From Azospirillum brasilense (GTDB lineage: Bacteria; Pseudomonadota; Alphaproteobacteria; Azospirillales; Azospirillaceae), in NCBI RefSeq assembly GCF_005222205.1, contig NZ_CP032350.1:1-64000 (forward strand): a stretch of 64,000 bases of DNA, written 5' to 3'. The notes below the pieces were generated by a model that worked only from the letters and a program-made list of their open reading frames with translations, had not been told where the DNA came from and searched no databases. The position numbers were made by a program, and so were the translations under genes. Shown here piece by piece: positions 61,861-64,000 of the stretch (its first letter is position 1; each line of letters opens with the position of its first letter).

Positions 61861-63564
61861 ATGCGCAAGCTTATCAAGGCCGCCGGGCGGCTGTTCGGGT
61901 CCGCATCGCCGGACGACGAACACGCCCGTGGCCTGAAAGCCAACGATCGCGGGGATTACAAGACCGCTCTGGAAGCCTGGCTGGCCGCCGCCCGCGAAGG
62001 TCATGCCGATGCCCAGTATTCCCTTGGCCGCCTGTACGATCAGGGCAAGGGCGTGGTGCGCAACATCGTCGACGCGGTCGGCTGGTATCGCCGGGCCGCC
62101 GACCAGGGGCACGGCGAGGCGCAGGCCCGGCTCGCCGAGATCTATTATTACGGCTGCGAGCAGCCGAAGGGCGTTGTCCCGACCGACGAGGCCCTGTCGG
62201 TTCTCTTCCCCAACGGCCTGAAGATCGAGCAGGATTACCCGACGGCGCTGCGCTGGGCGCGCGCCGCCGCCGAACAGGGCGTCGCCGGCGCCCAGGCCCT
62301 TCTCGGCTACATGCACGCCTCCGGCTTCGGCATCGAGCCCGACTACGCGGAGGCGGAGCGCTGGTACCGCATCGCCGCCGCGAAGGGCAACGCGGCCGCC
62401 CAGCTCGGGCTCGGCACGCTGCTGGCCGGCGGCTATGGCGGCACGCCCAACCCCGAGGCGGCGCACGAGTGGTTCCGCAAGGCCGCCGAGCAGAACAACG
62501 TCATGGCCTGGTACTATCTCGGCACCCAGTACGCCTCGGGGCTTGGCGTCGGGCAGGACCATGCCGAGGCGGTCACCTGGTTCCGCAAGGCCGCCGATGC
62601 CGGCGCCGCCGCGGCGCAGCGCGCGCTCGGCCTGCTGTACACGCGCGGCCTCGGCGTGCCGAACGACCCGCACAAGGCGGAGACGTGGCTGCGCAAGGCG
62701 GCGGTCCAGGGCGACGCCGAGGCGATGGTGCAGCTTGGCCACCTGAACAGCCGGGGCGCGGGGTTCCAGCCGAATCTGTTCGACGCGGCGATCTGGTATC
62801 GCGCCGCCGCCGAACTCGGCCACCGCGAGGCGCAGAAGATCCTCGCCCAGATGTATTTCGCCGGGTCCGGCGTGCCGCGCGACGAGGTCGAGGCGGTCCG
62901 CTGGCTGGAACGCGCCGCCGGCCAGGGCGACCCGCAGGCCCAGCTTCGCATCGGCGCCCTCTACGCCGAAGGGCGCGGTGTGGCGCGCGACTACGACCGG
63001 GCGCTCGACTGGTTCCGCCGCGCCGCGGATCAGGGCAACAGCGACGCCGTCTACAACATCGGCATGCTGCACAGCCTGGGCCTCGGTGTTCCGCGCGATC
63101 CGGCCGGTGCGCTCTCCTGGTACCAGCGTGCCGCCGAGCAGGGGAGCGTGCTCGCCCAGTTCCGCCTCGGCGCCATGCTCGCCTCCGGCGACGGCGTGCC
63201 CCAGGACTATCCCGGCGCCGCCCTCTGGTCGCGCAAGGCCGCCGAGCAGGGGCATGTCGGCGCCATGGTCAACATCGGCCGCTTCTCCATGCAGGGGTTG
63301 GGCGTGGAGCGTGACACCGCCGAGGCGCTTCGCTGGTTGAGCGCCGCGGCGGAGCAGAAGGAAGCCGCGGCGATGACCGCGCTTGGCGAGCTGTACGGCC
63401 ATTGGAGCGACGAGAAGGACCTCGTGCGCGCCCGCTCCTGGCTGGAGCGCGCCGCGGCCCTCGGCGAACCGCGGGCGAAGTCGCTTCTGGAACGCCTCCC
63501 GCCGCCGCCTCCCGCTTCCGGGCAGGACGGCGGCCAGCACCGCGCAGCGGCCGGAGAAGCCTGA
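61861..63564 (+). CDS. Sel1-like repeat protein
   Basis: 567 residues from ATG 61861 (GAGG five bases upstream; GTG 61849 and TTG 61852 are in frame). Almost the whole chain is Sel1-type TPR repeats of about 36 residues, roughly 14 of them, each with the A-x-x-x-Y-x-x-G-x-x-Y/L core (for example AQYSLGRLYDQGKGVVRN, AQRALGLLYTRGLGVPND and AQLRIGALYAEGRGVARD). No signal peptide or membrane segment. It lies 66 bases after the HlyD gene and is probably co-transcribed, so it may help secretion substrates or act as an adaptor. Sel1 proteins otherwise mediate protein contacts in signalling and envelope processes. Confidence 0.88.
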   Translation: MRKLIKAAGRLFGSASPDDEHARGLKANDRGDYKTALEAWLAAAREGHADAQYSLGRLYDQGKGVVRNIVDAVGWYRRAADQGHGEAQARLAEIYYYGCEQPKGVVPTDEALSVLFPNGLKIEQDYPTALRWARAAAEQGVAGAQALLGYMHASGFGIEPDYAEAERWYRIAAAKGNAAAQLGLGTLLAGGYGGTPNPEAAHEWFRKAAEQNNVMAWYYLGTQYASGLGVGQDHAEAVTWFRKAADAGAAAAQRALGLLYTRGLGVPNDPHKAETWLRKAAVQGDAEAMVQLGHLNSRGAGFQPNLFDAAIWYRAAAELGHREAQKILAQMYFAGSGVPRDEVEAVRWLERAAGQGDPQAQLRIGALYAEGRGVARDYDRALDWFRRAADQGNSDAVYNIGMLHSLGLGVPRDPAGALSWYQRAAEQGSVLAQFRLGAMLASGDGVPQDYPGAALWSRKAAEQGHVGAMVNIGRFSMQGLGVERDTAEALRWLSAAAEQKEAAAMTALGELYGHWSDEKDLVRARSWLERAAALGEPRAKSLLERLPPPPPASGQDGGQHRAAAGEA

Positions 63565-63582
63565 CGGGGGGAGCCGGCCCCC
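63562..63582. terminator. Hairpin between convergent Sel1 and GNAT genes
   Basis: A seven-base G/C stem (63562-63568 with 63576-63582) with a seven-base loop, followed by TTCGCTC. It overlaps the Sel1 stop and could serve both strands. Confidence 0.5.
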
Positions 63583-63589
63583 GTTTCGC

Positions 63590-64000
63590 TCAAACCACCA
63601 GAACGCACCCGACGGACGGGCACCGCGCTGCCGGCACGATCGCTGGCAGCGCGATGGCCATGTGGCGGTGCGGTTCGCCCGTCACGGGCAGCCGGACCGT
63701 CCCGAGGTCGGCATAGCCCAGGCTCCGATAGAGACGCCGGGCACGGTCGTTGTGGGGCAGCACCGCCAGCTCCACCCGCGCGCACCATCCGGCGGCCCAG
63801 CGGTGCGCCGCCTGCATGAGGTGGCGGCCAAGCCCGAATCCGTGGACGTCCGGATGCAGCTCGATCCCCAGAGCGAGCGCCCCCTCCCCCGGCTCCGCCG
63901 GCCAGTCCGGACCGACCCGGCAGTGACCGACGATCGCCCCGGCCCGCTCAGCGGTCAGCCAGAAACGATCGGGCGCGGCAAGCCACGCCTGGACCGCGGC
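63590..64000 (-). CDS. GNAT N-acetyltransferase (N terminus outside the window)
   Basis: The reading frame is open to the window edge, so the start lies beyond 64000. Visible part: RFWLTAERAGAIVGHCRVG, then ALGIELHPDVHGFGLGRHLM, whose G-x-G-x-G/H loop binds acetyl-CoA, then VELAVLPHNDRARRLYRSLGY, the standard last motif of GNATs. It ends at 63590-63592. Not linked to glycan genes by strand or spacing; substrate unknown. Confidence 0.85.
   Translation of the reverse strand, partial: AAVQAWLAAPDRFWLTAERAGAIVGHCRVGPDWPAEPGEGALALGIELHPDVHGFGLGRHLMQAAHRWAAGWCARVELAVLPHNDRARRLYRSLGYADLGTVRLPVTGEPHRHMAIALPAIVPAARCPSVGCVLVV

Noticed and set aside
60451..63540. A 1,029-codon open frame on the minus strand
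   Set aside because: It is the antisense shadow of the HlyD and Sel1 genes, which have clear family motifs; long antisense frames are expected in such GC-rich DNA.

Overview
The window is GC-rich DNA from a Gram-negative bacterium. Two type I secretion substrates with their inner-membrane exporter, a Wzm/Wzt-type polysaccharide exporter and the gene families present fit an alphaproteobacterium of the Azospirillum/Rhodospirillales kind; this placement is inference from style and composition, not a database match. Almost all of the window is devoted to making, modifying and exporting surface carbohydrate, with protein secretion interleaved. No rRNA, tRNA, CRISPR array or transposase was recognised.

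Region A (1-8.98 kb): glycosyltransferases, an FkbM methyltransferase, a sugar epimerase, an SpsF-like cytidylyltransferase, a Gfo/Idh/MocA dehydrogenase and a DegT aminotransferase. Every gene is broken by one or more frameshifts, and in nearly every case I could work out, adding one base to a short G, C or T run restores a normal protein. This looks more like sequence undercalling than decay.

Region B (8.98-23.2 kb): intact and tightly coupled genes. SDR, GNAT, NeuB-like synthase, AsnB-like amidotransferase, N-acetyl-sugar amidotransferase, a small unknown and methyltransferases together suggest a nonulosonic (sialic-acid-like) sugar with amidino-type decoration, probably for a surface glycan or flagellin. 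The 16-19.6 kb part (methyltransferase, TPR protein, possible glycosyltransferase) is the least GC-rich. A second AsnB-like protein has lost its glutaminase residues.

Region C (23.3-38.2 kb): UDP-sugar dehydrogenase, a methyltransferase-glycosyltransferase fusion, galE, a secreted Asn-rich RTX-like protein with a strong terminator, a very large glycosyltransferase, a protein with ChW-like repeats, further methyltransferases and glycosyltransferases, and an LhgO-like oxidase.

Region D (38.6-49.9 kb): a serralysin-type metalloprotease, a GT-C-like membrane protein, then a seven-gene overlapping operon: class II aldolase, double-headed nucleotidyltransferase, GtrA flippase, polyprenyl-phosphate-type GT2, GDPD-like protein, a membrane GT-C fused to a P-loop kinase, and a HAD phosphatase. 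This is the best candidate for an undescribed system: a gtr-like glycan side-chain module carrying its own donor-synthesis enzymes.

Region E (49.9-64 kb): ABC polysaccharide exporter (Wzt/Wzm), gmd and fcl for GDP-L-fucose, two GT4 enzymes, a type I secretion ABC/HlyD pair with a Sel1-repeat protein, and a truncated GNAT at the end. The exporter pair is the natural route for the RTX-like protein and the serralysin; no TolC gene is present.
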